Assembly (NCBI RefSeq): GCF_002483225.1
Contig: NZ_DLHL01000044.1
Coordinates: 206 to 19,593, forward strand
Direction: 5' to 3'
Length of the DNA: 19,388 nucleotides
From: Gemmatimonas sp. UBA7669
GTDB taxonomy: Bacteria; Gemmatimonadota; Gemmatimonadetes; Gemmatimonadales; Gemmatimonadaceae
The translations under genes and the position numbers were made by a program. The notes beneath the pieces are model-generated. The model saw only the letters and a program-made list of their open reading frames with translations. It made no database searches and was not told the DNA's origin. Below are positions 6,104 through 13,934 of this stretch, in pieces; the first letter of the stretch is position 1, and the number at the start of each line of letters is the position of its first letter.

Positions 6104-8014
6104 ATGCGTTTGCTCACCAATGTGCGTACGGCCACGAAGCTCCTGGTTTCGTCAGCCATCACGACTCTGCTCCTGGTGGCCGTCGGCTATGTCGGCGTGC
6201 GCAACAGCGCCCAGCAAGCCGAGGCGATTGCCAACCTGCAGCAGCGCGAGCTGCGCGGCATTGCCGCAGTGAAGCAGTCGAGCATTCTGCTCTCCTACAT
6301 CAATGCCGAAGTGGGCCGCGCCTTGCTGGCAGTGGACACGGCAGAAGCGTCCTACCATGCGCAGAACGTGGCGGCCTTCGGTACCGAGTTCCGCAGCACG
6401 CTCTCGCGCGCTGATTCCACGGTGGTGGATTCGGCGTCGCAGTCGCGCATGGCGGAAGTGCGGAAGGGCTATCCGGAGTTCATGAGCACTACGCAGCGTG
6501 CACTTGATGAGCGACTGGCTGGCAACCTCGAATCGGCGCGTGCCACGGCCACCGAAGCATCGGCGGTGGGTCAGGCCCTCGTGGACATGATGGCCGAGGT
6601 GGCCACGGCCAAGGAGGTGCTGGGCGAGCAGGCCTTCACCACCAGCAGCGCCGCGGCAGACAGTGCACGCAAGCTGCTGCTGGCGCTCGTGGCCATCGGT
6701 GCGTTGCTGACTGTGGGCCTTGGGGTGTTTGTGTCGCGTCTCATCACGGTGCCGCTTGGCCAAACGGTGTCGGTGTTGGAGAGCGTGGCCGCGGGCGACC
6801 TGCAGCGTGAAGTGGCGGTGGTGGGGCAGGACGAAATGGCCCGCATGGGTCGTGCACTCAATGTGGCCATTGCCGCGCAGCGCGATGCGCTGCAGCGCGC
6901 GGAGGACGCGGGTGCTGTGGCGCGTGAGCGTGCGGCACAGGAAGCGGCCGCTGCCGCAGAGCTGCGCACGCGTGTGGACAGCATTCTCGAGGTCGTCGCC
7001 GCGGCAGCGGCCGGTGATCTCACGCGTCGTGTGCAGGTGTCGGGGACCGATGCCATTGGTCGCATGGGCGCAGCGCTCGATGAGTTCCTGACCGACCTGC
7101 GTGACAGCATCGCCACGATTGCCGAACAGTCGCATGGTCTGGCGCGTTCGTCCGAGTCCCTTGCTGCGGTGAGTGAAGAGATGAGTGCCACGGCCGAGGA
7201 AACGGCCGCGCAGGCGCGCACGGTGTCGGACACCTCGGATAACGTGGCGCACCGCGTACGGGAAATCGACGCCGGCGCGGCCAGCATCACCGCGCGTGTG
7301 CGCGATATCGCCAGCAGCGCGGGCGAGGCGGCGACGGTGGCGGAGCGGGCGGTGAATGCGGCGCGCAGTGCCAGCACCACAATTACCGCCCTCGATCAGT
7401 CGAGCGTGAAGATCGGCAAGGTCATCGATGTCATTCGCGCCATTGCGCAACAGACCAACATGCTGGCGCTCAACGCGGCCATTGAGGCGGCGCGTGCCGG
7501 TTCTGCCGGCGACGGCTTTGCCGTGGTGGCCAACGAGGTCAAGTCGCTGGCGGAGCGTACGGCCGGTGCCACACAGGAAGTGGCCAACGTGATCGCCGAA
7601 ATTCAGCAGGATTCAGGTCGGGCCGTGCACGCCATTGCCGAGATCGGTCAGGTGGTGGATCGCATTCAGGGACTGCAGCAGGCCATCGCGCAGGCTGTCA
7701 CCGAGCATACGGCCGTGGTGTCCGACATGACGGTGAGCATCGGTGGGGCCCGTGCGGCCACCGAGCAGATCGTGCAGGGGATTGCCGGTGTCGCGGAGGC
7801 GGCGCGCGGCACCAGCGATGGAGCGGAGACCACGCAGAACTCGGCCCAGGATCTCGCGTCGTATGCGTCGGCACTTGGCGAGCTGGTAGCGCGGTTCCGC
7901 TATGAAGCCGATACGCAGGATGAGTCCGGCGAGCGCCAGCACTCGAGCCTGTCGCGGCCAACTGATGCGGCCGTTGACGACAGCGAGGATGCGGACATCC
8001 TGGTCTTCGGGTAG
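6104..8014 (+). CDS. Methyl-accepting chemotaxis protein with two HAMP-like segments
   Basis: This is a 636-residue transmembrane chemoreceptor. TM1 is about residues 13-31. A periplasmic helical sensor of about 155 residues resembles the four-helix-bundle type. TM2 is about 190-212. A HAMP domain follows (about 212-262, with SVAAGDLQREV and GQDEMARMGRAL), then an Ala-rich helix and a second HAMP-like unit (about 291-341, with AAAGDLTRRV and GTDAIGRMGAAL). The cytoplasmic signalling domain has its tip at IAQQTNMLALNAAIEAARAG (447-466), which contacts CheA and CheW. The tip continues SAGDGF where most receptors have EAGRGF or EAGDGF. There is no obvious CheR-binding pentapeptide; the tail is acidic (DDSEDADILVFG). 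No che genes are nearby. The divergent porin/binding-protein operon hints at a shared stimulus. Confidence 0.93.
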   Translation: MRLLTNVRTATKLLVSSAITTLLLVAVGYVGVRNSAQQAEAIANLQQRELRGIAAVKQSSILLSYINAEVGRALLAVDTAEASYHAQNVAAFGTEFRSTLSRADSTVVDSASQSRMAEVRKGYPEFMSTTQRALDERLAGNLESARATATEASAVGQALVDMMAEVATAKEVLGEQAFTTSSAAADSARKLLLALVAIGALLTVGLGVFVSRLITVPLGQTVSVLESVAAGDLQREVAVVGQDEMARMGRALNVAIAAQRDALQRAEDAGAVARERAAQEAAAAAELRTRVDSILEVVAAAAAGDLTRRVQVSGTDAIGRMGAALDEFLTDLRDSIATIAEQSHGLARSSESLAAVSEEMSATAEETAAQARTVSDTSDNVAHRVREIDAGAASITARVRDIASSAGEAATVAERAVNAARSASTTITALDQSSVKIGKVIDVIRAIAQQTNMLALNAAIEAARAGSAGDGFAVVANEVKSLAERTAGATQEVANVIAEIQQDSGRAVHAIAEIGQVVDRIQGLQQAIAQAVTEHTAVVSDMTVSIGGARAATEQIVQGIAGVAEAARGTSDGAETTQNSAQDLASYASALGELVARFRYEADTQDESGERQHSSLSRPTDAAVDDSEDADILVFG

Positions 8015-8045
8015 CTTTTCCGGCATCCCCCACCCGGAGATGCCG

Positions 8046-8612
8046 ATGCCCCGCCGTGTTCCCCGTACGCTGTTGCTGGTTGCTGCCCTCATGTTCGCGG
8101 TTCCCGTTGCGCAGCCGGTTGCGGCGCAACAGGCACCGCTCATGACAGACCTCATGCAGGATCTGGCGGGCGTGGAGAAGAAGTTCGTTGAACTGGCCAA
8201 GGCCACGCCCGAAGAGAAGCTCGCCTGGCGTCCCGCCGCGGGCGTGCGTTCCATGGGTGAGGTGCTGCTCCATGTGGCCAGCGACAACTACTTCATTCCG
8301 TCCGCATTCGGTCACGCCATCCCGTCAGCCACCGGCATCAAGTCCGATGACTACAAGACGCTCATGGCGTACGAGAAGCGCACGTTGAGCAAGGCGCAGG
8401 TGGTGGCCGAGCTGGAGCAGAGCTTTGCCTACATGAAGAACATCATGGGCAAGACGACCGCCGCGTCACTCTCGCAGCCAGTCAGTCTCTTCGGCATGAA
8501 GAGCACGGGGCAGGGCATGTGGATTCTGGCCATGACCCATGTGCATGAGCATTTGGGGCAGTCCATCGCCTACGCGCGCATGAACGGCATTGTCCCGCCG
8601 TGGAGCAAGTGA
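8046..8612 (+). CDS. Secreted DinB-family protein
   Basis: This is a 188-residue member of the DinB/YfiT-like four-helix-bundle family, whose members often bind a metal through three histidines. A signal peptide is present (residues about 1-27, LLLVAALMFAV then AQPVAAQQ), so this copy is exported, unlike cytosolic DinB. Candidate metal ligands are the His in VLLHVASDNYF and the histidines of MTHVHEHLGQSIAYARMNG. The frame is open upstream into the chemoreceptor gene. I chose ATG 8046 because GGAG (8036-8039) is six bases before it, whereas the ATG at 8040 abuts that site. The gene starts 31 bases after the chemoreceptor stop and may be cotranscribed with it. The biochemical role is unknown. 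Confidence 0.82.
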   Translation: MPRRVPRTLLLVAALMFAVPVAQPVAAQQAPLMTDLMQDLAGVEKKFVELAKATPEEKLAWRPAAGVRSMGEVLLHVASDNYFIPSAFGHAIPSATGIKSDDYKTLMAYEKRTLSKAQVVAELEQSFAYMKNIMGKTTAASLSQPVSLFGMKSTGQGMWILAMTHVHEHLGQSIAYARMNGIVPPWSK

Positions 8613-8622
8613 GGCGTGTGTG

Positions 8623-8643
8623 ACGCGCACGCAGGGTGCGCGT
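8623..8643. terminator. Hairpin between convergent genes (weak terminator candidate)
   Basis: A perfect 8-bp stem ACGCGCAC/GTGCGCGT with a 5-base loop (GCAGG) lies between the DinB-like gene and the convergent lipoprotein gene. It has no T-run on either side, so it is not a classic intrinsic terminator. Its placement between two stop codons suggests 3'-end protection or weak termination. Confidence 0.4.
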
Positions 8644-8651
8644 GAACCGAA

Positions 8652-9044
8652 TCAGCGCCCGCTGAGGCGGATATCCAGCGGCTGGTCCTTGCCGCAGATC
8701 ACGCGCACGTTCTGCACCACCGTGCGATAACCGCTCACGTCGGCACGCAACCTGTAGTTGCCTTCGCGGAGTTCGAGGGTGGAGCCAGTGGCCACGTCCA
8801 TGCGGACGGTGGACTCGTAGGCTTCACCCTCGATGCGTACCACGGCCTCACCACGCACGGCTCCCCGGAACGTGAGCAACACGCGACCAGTGAGCGTGGC
8901 GTTGCGATCACGCGAGTCGCAGTTGTTGGTGACCGTCGGCGCGGCACCGGCGGCTTGCGTGGGCTCCCAGCGGCGCCCGGGAGCCTGACAGGCGGCCAGC
9001 AGCAGGAGGCTGGCTGCAGCGATGTGTGGAATCGGGAATCTCAT
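8652..9044 (-). CDS. Small lipoprotein with PEGA-like beta domain
   Basis: This is a 130-residue predicted lipoprotein. The signal sequence ends in a lipobox (LLAAC) with the lipid-bearing Cys at residue 19. A short Pro/Ala linker is followed by a beta-rich domain (about 48-128). Its pattern (VVRIEGEAYESTV, then LREGNYRLRADVSGYRTVVQNVRV) resembles PEGA or carboxypeptidase-regulatory-like surface domains. Cys42 and Cys117 flank this domain and could form a disulfide. The ATG overlaps the stop of the upstream FTCD gene (ATGA), so the two are translationally coupled, though no functional link is obvious. The exact family is uncertain; the lipoprotein nature is clear. Confidence 0.75.
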   Translation of the reverse strand: MRFPIPHIAAASLLLLAACQAPGRRWEPTQAAGAAPTVTNNCDSRDRNATLTGRVLLTFRGAVRGEAVVRIEGEAYESTVRMDVATGSTLELREGNYRLRADVSGYRTVVQNVRVICGKDQPLDIRLSGR

Positions 9045-10570
9045 GGGCTACCGGACAAGCTACGCAGGGCCGCCGCTTCGGCCAATCGGGCGTGTAGTGC
9101 GGCGGCGTCCACGCAGTCCCGGGCCTCGCTGGCCAGCGCCGCGCCGGCCTCCGCGCCCTCGTCGTCCAGCCCTGCCACATTGAGCCGCACATTGAGCGCG
9201 AGCCCCCGGCAGGCTGCCTCGGCCACCAGCGCGGCCACTGCGGCGTCGCCGGCCGCGTTGGGGTTGCCCTGTTCGGCGAGGGTGGCGGCCAGTTGGGCCA
9301 CGTCCACGGCGAGACGCGCGGTGTGGAGCGGCACCGTGGCGGCGTGCAGCCACGCGGCCCGAAGGGCATCAGCACGCCGTTTCAACGCCTCCGCCGTGTC
9401 CTTGGGCAGGCGGCGCGCGGCACGGACCCCGTCAAAGGCAGAAGCATCCGTTTCGACCAGAGTTTCGAGCTGCGCGCGGAGGGTCGCGGCCTGCGTCCGG
9501 TACTGTGCCATGGCGTCGGCCACGGCAGCAAAACGCGGGTTCTCCTGCGTGAGTCCCGCCACCATCTGCGCGAGCGCTGCGGCGAGGGCCGTGGCATGGG
9601 CGGCTGCCGAGCCGCCGCCCGGTGTGGGCGTGGCGGCGGCGATGCGATCGAGCAGTGGGTCCGATATCACCACTGTTGGACGTTCCAGTCGCGATTCGAG
9701 CGTCAGCTGTTCGGCGTTGCCACGCAACTTCACATGCTGCGCACCGGCTGCCAGCAGTACGCGGGCGGGCACCAATCCCACGATCTCACTCCAGGTCACG
9801 TCCACACCATGCTGCGCGGCTTCACGCGCGACGGTGTCAAACACCAGGTGCATGGGGGCGCGCTCGATGTCCACGAGGTTCATGGACACCTGCGCCTGGC
9901 CATCCACCTCGAGCCCAAGGGCCTTTACACCGGGCAGGCCGCCACTGCTTTCGCGCACGGCGCGCGCGACGGCCTTGGCCACGGGCAGATTGCTCGCGGG
10001 GCCCAGGTAGATGTTGTAGGCCACGAGAAAAGGGCGGGCGCCGATTGCGGTGGCGCCGGCGGTGGGATGCACGGTCGCGGCGCCAAAGTCGGGATGGCGC
10101 TCCGGATTGGTGACGATATCCTCGCGCAGTGCTTCGAAGCCGCGTCCGCGTACGTCGGCGAGGTTGCGGCGTGATGGCCGGCGCGCCGCCTGCTCGTAGA
10201 GGTACACGGGAATTCCCAGCTCGGTTGCCGCCCGTTCACCAAGCTGCTCGGCCAGTCGCACGCAGTCGGCCATGGTGGTGCCGTCGAGCGGCACAAAGGG
10301 CACGACGTCGGTGGCACCAATGCGCGGATGCACACCGCGATGCGCGTTGAGATCAATGCGATCACGCGCCACACGCATGGCAGCCAATGCCGCGGGCACT
10401 GCCGCGTCGAGCGAGGCCACAAAGGTGATGACCGTGCGATGGTGCGAGGCATCGCTCGACACGTCCAGCACCTGCGCGCCGGCCGTACCGGCGATGGCGT
10501 CACGCAGTGCAGCAATGACGTGCGCGTCGCGGCCTTCGGAGAAGTTGGGAACACATTCGACGAGGGGCAT
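9041..10570 (-). CDS. ftcD: Bifunctional glutamate formimidoyltransferase / formimidoyl-THF cyclodeaminase
   Basis: This 509-residue fusion carries both last steps of one-carbon recovery from histidine breakdown. It transfers the formimino group from formiminoglutamate to tetrahydrofolate, then cyclodeaminates the product to methenyl-THF and ammonia. Residues 1-300 are the transferase: it opens PLVECVPNFSEGRD and has LNAHRGVHPRIGATDVVPF, in which His81 corresponds to the catalytic His82 of the mammalian enzyme. Residues about 302-509 are the cyclodeaminase, with TPTPGGGSAAA and a GNPNAAGDAAVAALVAEAA segment. This is the arrangement of animal FTCD; many bacteria encode the parts separately or use other routes. 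No hut genes adjoin it. It ends in a one-codon overlap with the lipoprotein gene. No Shine-Dalgarno is visible, and a TACATT box lies five bases before the ATG. Confidence 0.95.
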   Translation of the reverse strand: MPLVECVPNFSEGRDAHVIAALRDAIAGTAGAQVLDVSSDASHHRTVITFVASLDAAVPAALAAMRVARDRIDLNAHRGVHPRIGATDVVPFVPLDGTTMADCVRLAEQLGERAATELGIPVYLYEQAARRPSRRNLADVRGRGFEALREDIVTNPERHPDFGAATVHPTAGATAIGARPFLVAYNIYLGPASNLPVAKAVARAVRESSGGLPGVKALGLEVDGQAQVSMNLVDIERAPMHLVFDTVAREAAQHGVDVTWSEIVGLVPARVLLAAGAQHVKLRGNAEQLTLESRLERPTVVISDPLLDRIAAATPTPGGGSAAAHATALAAALAQMVAGLTQENPRFAAVADAMAQYRTQAATLRAQLETLVETDASAFDGVRAARRLPKDTAEALKRRADALRAAWLHAATVPLHTARLAVDVAQLAATLAEQGNPNAAGDAAVAALVAEAACRGLALNVRLNVAGLDDEGAEAGAALASEARDCVDAAALHARLAEAAALRSLSGSP

Positions 10571-10575
10571 GATGC

Positions 10576-10581
10576 AATGTA
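10576..10581 (-). promoter_or_regulatory. -10-like box directly before ftcD
   Basis: On the minus strand TACATT lies five bases before the ftcD ATG, so transcription would begin at or next to the start codon. No good -35 lies at 16-18 bases, and no Shine-Dalgarno is present. The gene upstream on the same strand ends only 50 bases away, so ftcD may also be read from that promoter. Confidence 0.35.
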
Positions 10582-10620
10582 CCCGCCGTTTGTCTCGGCG
10601 TGCATGTCATATGCCGCTGA

Positions 10621-11421
10621 CTAGGCGTTGTCAGCGTTCAGCCGCTCCAGGAACCACTCGTGCAGCACGCCGTTGGACGCCACGATGGTCCCGCCGCCCA
10701 GTGACACGTCACGACCCTCGAGATCGCTCACGCGCCCGCCGGCCTCCTGCACGAGCAACAAGCCGGCCGCATAGTCCCAGGGGTTGAGCCAGAGCTCCCA
10801 GAACGCGTCGAACCGCCCGCGTGCCACGTCGCAGAGATCGAGCGCGGCCGAACCGGCGCGCCGCATGCCCGACACCTCCGGCATGAGCCGCCGCATCATG
10901 CGCAGATATTCGTCGGCGCGTGTCACGTCCTTGAACGGAAAGCCCGTGCCGATCAGTGCGCGCGCTGGCGAGGACAACTCGGACACCCTGAGCGGTGTGT
11001 CGTCGACGTAGGCTCCACCATCACGCTGCGCGTGATACACGCCGCCGCGGGCCACGTCATGCACCACGGCCGCCTGCGGCACGCCATCGAGGGCCACGCA
11101 GATGGACACGCCGTAGGCCGGAAAACCGTGAAGGAAGTTGGTGGTGCCGTCGAGCGGATCGACGATGGCCACGAGGCCGTCGTGGGTACTCCCGCCGCCC
11201 AATTCCTCGCCGACAATGCGCACGTCGGGCGCCTGCGCGGCAAAGTGCGCCCGAATGCGCTCCTCGGCACCCAGGTCCACCCGACTCACGAAGTCGGTGG
11301 CGCTCTTTTCCTCCCACACCAGCTGTGCACGGTCGTGGCTGGCGGAGGCGATGAACTCCGCGGCAATGGCGGCAGCGGCGCGGGTCACCTGCAACCAATG
11401 CGCGCGATCAGTGGACGACAT
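10621..11421 (-). CDS. Inositol monophosphatase family protein
   Basis: This is a 266-residue magnesium-dependent, lithium-sensitive phosphatase-fold enzyme. The signature elements are in order: EKSATDFVSRVD (38-49), metal-binding GEE (71-73), the family motif DPLDGTTNF (88-96), and the second signature WDYAAG (215-220). Members hydrolyse inositol-1-phosphate, histidinol phosphate, PAP or related substrates. The DGTTNF form and length resemble SuhB-type inositol monophosphatases, but the sequence does not settle the substrate, so I give no symbol. The start lies 72 bases from the divergent trpS start. ftcD begins 50 bases downstream on the same strand, so the three minus-strand genes could be one unit. 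Confidence 0.92.
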   Translation of the reverse strand: MSSTDRAHWLQVTRAAAAIAAEFIASASHDRAQLVWEEKSATDFVSRVDLGAEERIRAHFAAQAPDVRIVGEELGGGSTHDGLVAIVDPLDGTTNFLHGFPAYGVSICVALDGVPQAAVVHDVARGGVYHAQRDGGAYVDDTPLRVSELSSPARALIGTGFPFKDVTRADEYLRMMRRLMPEVSGMRRAGSAALDLCDVARGRFDAFWELWLNPWDYAAGLLLVQEAGGRVSDLEGRDVSLGGGTIVASNGVLHEWFLERLNADNA

Positions 11422-11458
11422 GGGAGCGTGTTGAAGACGAAGGACGGGGGCCGGCGCG

Positions 11459-11487
11459 TTGCTGCGCTCCCGGGCCCGGACTAGCTT
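11459..11487 (+). promoter_or_regulatory. Promoter of trpS, probably leaderless
   Basis: TTGCTG (11459-11464), a 17-base spacer and TAGCTT (11482-11487) form a good housekeeping-type promoter. The -10 box ends six bases before the trpS ATG at 11494, so the predicted transcript starts on the ATG itself. No Shine-Dalgarno is present. Confidence 0.68.
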
Positions 11488-11493
11488 TGCAAG

Positions 11494-12489
11494 ATGGCAC
11501 GCATCTTCAGTGGCATCCAGCCGTCAGGCGAACTGCACATCGGCAACTACCTCGGCGCCGTCAAGAACTGGACTCAACTCCAGGAGACGCACCCGGGCGC
11601 GATCTATTGCGTGGTGGACTACCACGCCATCACCGGCGCGTACGATCCGGCGGTATTGCGCGCGCGCCGCTGGGGTATGGCCAAGTCGCTGCTGGCCGCC
11701 GGCATCGACCCGGCCAAGTCGTCACTGTTCATGCAGAGCGACGTGCCCGAGCACACGGAGCTGTCGTGGATCTTCACGACCATTACCCCGTTGGGTGACC
11801 TTGAGCGGCAGACGCAGTTCAAGGACAAGTCGTCGAAGTTGGAGAGCATCCCGGCGGGCCTGCTCATGTATCCGGTGCTGCAGAGTGCGGACATTCTGCT
11901 GTACCGCGCCGACAGCGTGCCTGTTGGTGAGGATCAGGTGCAGCACCTTGAGCTGGCGCGCGATACGTCGCGCAAGTTCAACGCCAAGTTCGGTGTGGAG
12001 TACTTCCCCGAACCCAAGCCGTTGCTCACGCCCACACGGCGCATCATGGGCCTCGACGGCAACGCCAAGATGTCCAAGTCGCTGGGCAACACGGTGGGCC
12101 TGCTGGAGAGTGACGACGAGATCTGGCAGAAGCTGCGGCCGGCCATGACCGATCCGCAGCGCGTGCGCAAGAGTGACCCGGGTCGTCCTGAAGTTTGTAA
12201 CATCTTCCAGCTGCACAAGGCGTTCAGCGCCGAGCCCACGGTGGAACACGTGCGCCAGCAGTGTGAGACGGCGGGCTGGGGTTGCATGGACTGCAAGAAG
12301 GTGCTGCACGAGGGCATGGTGCAGGAACTCACGCCCATTCGCCGGCGTGCCGAGCAACTGGACGCCGAGCCGCAGCGGGTGCTGGATGCACTGGCGTCGG
12401 GCGCCGCCGCGGCGCGCGGGTTGGCGCAGGAGACCATGCGTCAGGTGCGGGAGATTGTGGGGCTCGACGGGCTGGCCCTGCCAGCCTGA
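11494..12489 (+). CDS. trpS: Tryptophanyl-tRNA synthetase
   Basis: This class I aminoacyl-tRNA synthetase charges tRNA-Trp in the cytosol. The protein opens MARIFSGIQPSGELHIGNYL, in which HIGN (15-18) is the HIGH-type motif. KMSKS lies at 192-196 within GNAKMSKSLGN. VGEDQVQHLELARD and a C-terminal GCMDCKKVL are typical of bacterial TrpRS. The length (331) is normal. The start is fixed by homology, because the Rossmann strand begins at once, and by the promoter box six bases upstream. The next gene, pilT-like, begins 65-77 bases downstream on the same strand with no strong terminator between. Confidence 0.97.
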   Translation: MARIFSGIQPSGELHIGNYLGAVKNWTQLQETHPGAIYCVVDYHAITGAYDPAVLRARRWGMAKSLLAAGIDPAKSSLFMQSDVPEHTELSWIFTTITPLGDLERQTQFKDKSSKLESIPAGLLMYPVLQSADILLYRADSVPVGEDQVQHLELARDTSRKFNAKFGVEYFPEPKPLLTPTRRIMGLDGNAKMSKSLGNTVGLLESDDEIWQKLRPAMTDPQRVRKSDPGRPEVCNIFQLHKAFSAEPTVEHVRQQCETAGWGCMDCKKVLHEGMVQELTPIRRRAEQLDAEPQRVLDALASGAAAARGLAQETMRQVREIVGLDGLALPA

Positions 12490-12566
12490 GGTTGCGGGGC
12501 ACCGAGGCCGGTCGTCCTGACTCGGAGTGTTTCGGCTCCGTTTCACCCCTCTCGGTGCGTGTGACC

Positions 12567-13895
12567 GTGGCGATTGAAAAAATCATCAAGGCAGCCGTCG
12601 AACGCGGCGCCTCCGACGTGCACATCAAGGCCGGCGACGTGGTGCGCGCGCGCATCGACGGCCGTCTGATGGCGCTCACGAAGCAGTCCCTGTCGCCGGA
12701 GATGACGCGCGCCATTGCGCTGCATCTCATGGCCACCGATGCCGATCGCGCCACGATCGACACGCTCAAGGACCACGACTGTTCCTGGGCCACGCCGGGT
12801 GTGGGCCGTTTCCGTGTGAACATCATGCGACAGCGGCAGGCGCACTCCATTGTCATGCGTGTGATTCCCGAGCAGGTGCCCACCGTGCAGTCCCTGCGAT
12901 TGCCGCCTGTGCTCACGCGCATTGCGCACACCGAGCGCGGCATGATTCTCGTCACGGGTGTGACGGGCTCCGGCAAGTCGAGCACCATGGCGGCGCTCGT
13001 GCACGAGATCAATTCGAGCTACGAGAAGCACATCCTCACGCTCGAAAATCCCATCGAGTATCTGCACAGTGACCTGCGCAGCTCGGTGACGCAGCGTGAG
13101 GTGGGGATCGATACCGACAGCTTCCGCATGGGGCTCAGGGCCGCGCTGCGTCAGGATCCCGACGTCATCCTCATTGGCGAAATGCGCGATGCGGAAACCA
13201 TCGACACCGCCATGAAGGCGGCGGAAACGGGTCACCTGCTCATCTCCACACTGCACACCCCCGACGCGCAGAGCACCATCATGCGTATCGTGGCCATGTT
13301 CCCGCCCGAGGAGCAGACCGTGGTGCGCATTCGTCTGGCGGAGTCGCTGCACGCCGTGGTGTCGCAGCGTCTGCTGCCGCACAAGAGTGGGCAGGGCCGG
13401 GTAGTGGCGGCAGAGATCATGATCAACTCGTCCACCATCCGTGACCTCATTGCCGACGGCAACATTGCCGAGATCCGCGACTACATGGCCGACGGATCGC
13501 AGTACGGCATGCAGACCTTTGACCAGCATCTCACGGAACTGGTCAACACGGACGAGATCTCATTCGAGACGGCGCGTTCGGCCGCCACCAATCCAGCGGA
13601 CTTCGAACTCGGCTTCCGCATGGGGCGCACGAGCGCCTCGGCGGCCACGCTGGGCAAGCAGCCGGCCGCACCAGCGCGGCCCACGGGCACCGGCCATCAG
13701 GCGCAGGCTGCGCCCGGCGGCGCCACGGGGACAGCAGCGGCCGGGCTGGCGCCGCTTGGCGCCAATCCGCTGGGTACGGGCAATGCCATGCCGCCGTTGG
13801 CCACCAGTCCCACCGGTCACGGCACCGTGACCAGTCCGAGCCCGCTCGAGGGCGAAGTGTTCGGCACCGGGTTCGAGACACTCTTCGGCGGCTGA
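12567..13895 (+). CDS. pilT: PilT-like type IV pilus retraction ATPase with C-terminal tail
   Basis: This is a hexameric secretion-type ATPase that probably powers pilus retraction at the inner face of the cytoplasmic membrane. Walker A is GVTGSGKSST (131-140), Walker B ILIGEMRD (201-208), and the His box HLLISTLHT (223-231). RFRVNIMRQR and SSTIRDLIADG (288-298, in place of the PilT AIRNLIRE motif) place it closer to PilT than to PilU or PilB. The Asp box reads LENPIE (159-164), where PilT normally has an Asp. Residues about 356-442 form a Pro/Ala/Gly-rich, probably disordered tail; PilT usually ends near 345-370. The start is uncertain: GTG at 12555, 12561 or 12567, none with a Shine-Dalgarno. 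I chose 12567 because VAIEKIIKAAV is the family N-terminus. No other pil gene is in the window. Confidence 0.88.
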   Translation: MAIEKIIKAAVERGASDVHIKAGDVVRARIDGRLMALTKQSLSPEMTRAIALHLMATDADRATIDTLKDHDCSWATPGVGRFRVNIMRQRQAHSIVMRVIPEQVPTVQSLRLPPVLTRIAHTERGMILVTGVTGSGKSSTMAALVHEINSSYEKHILTLENPIEYLHSDLRSSVTQREVGIDTDSFRMGLRAALRQDPDVILIGEMRDAETIDTAMKAAETGHLLISTLHTPDAQSTIMRIVAMFPPEEQTVVRIRLAESLHAVVSQRLLPHKSGQGRVVAAEIMINSSTIRDLIADGNIAEIRDYMADGSQYGMQTFDQHLTELVNTDEISFETARSAATNPADFELGFRMGRTSASAATLGKQPAAPARPTGTGHQAQAAPGGATGTAAAGLAPLGANPLGTGNAMPPLATSPTGHGTVTSPSPLEGEVFGTGFETLFGG

Positions 13896-13934
13896 CCGAT
13901 CCGCGGCTGACCGATCCGCGGCTGACCGTCCCGC
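13890..13934. repeat. Three-copy 15-bp tandem repeat at the pilT stop
   Basis: GGCTGACCGATCCGC occurs twice exactly (13890-13904 and 13905-13919), then once with two changes (13920-13934). The first copy contains the pilT stop codon. Each copy carries CTGACC, and the one in the third copy sits at the -35 position of the next gene's promoter. It looks like slippage expansion. Confidence 0.9.

Noticed and set aside
7902..8045. Upstream extension of the DinB-like frame into the chemoreceptor gene
   Set aside because: It overlaps the receptor C-terminus in another frame. A ribosome site and a signal peptide mark the start at 8046.
8955..10010. 351-codon plus-strand frame opposite ftcD
   Set aside because: The Ser/Ala/Arg-rich translation has no domain, and the frame crosses the boundary of two real minus-strand genes.
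12523..12546. CGGAG/CTCCG hairpin between trpS and pilT
   Set aside because: The stem is five base pairs with an eight-base loop and only three following T, too weak to call a terminator.
12282..12566. Upstream extension of the PilT-like frame into trpS
   Set aside because: These codons are out of frame with trpS coding sequence and give no PilT similarity. The conserved N-terminus begins at 12567.
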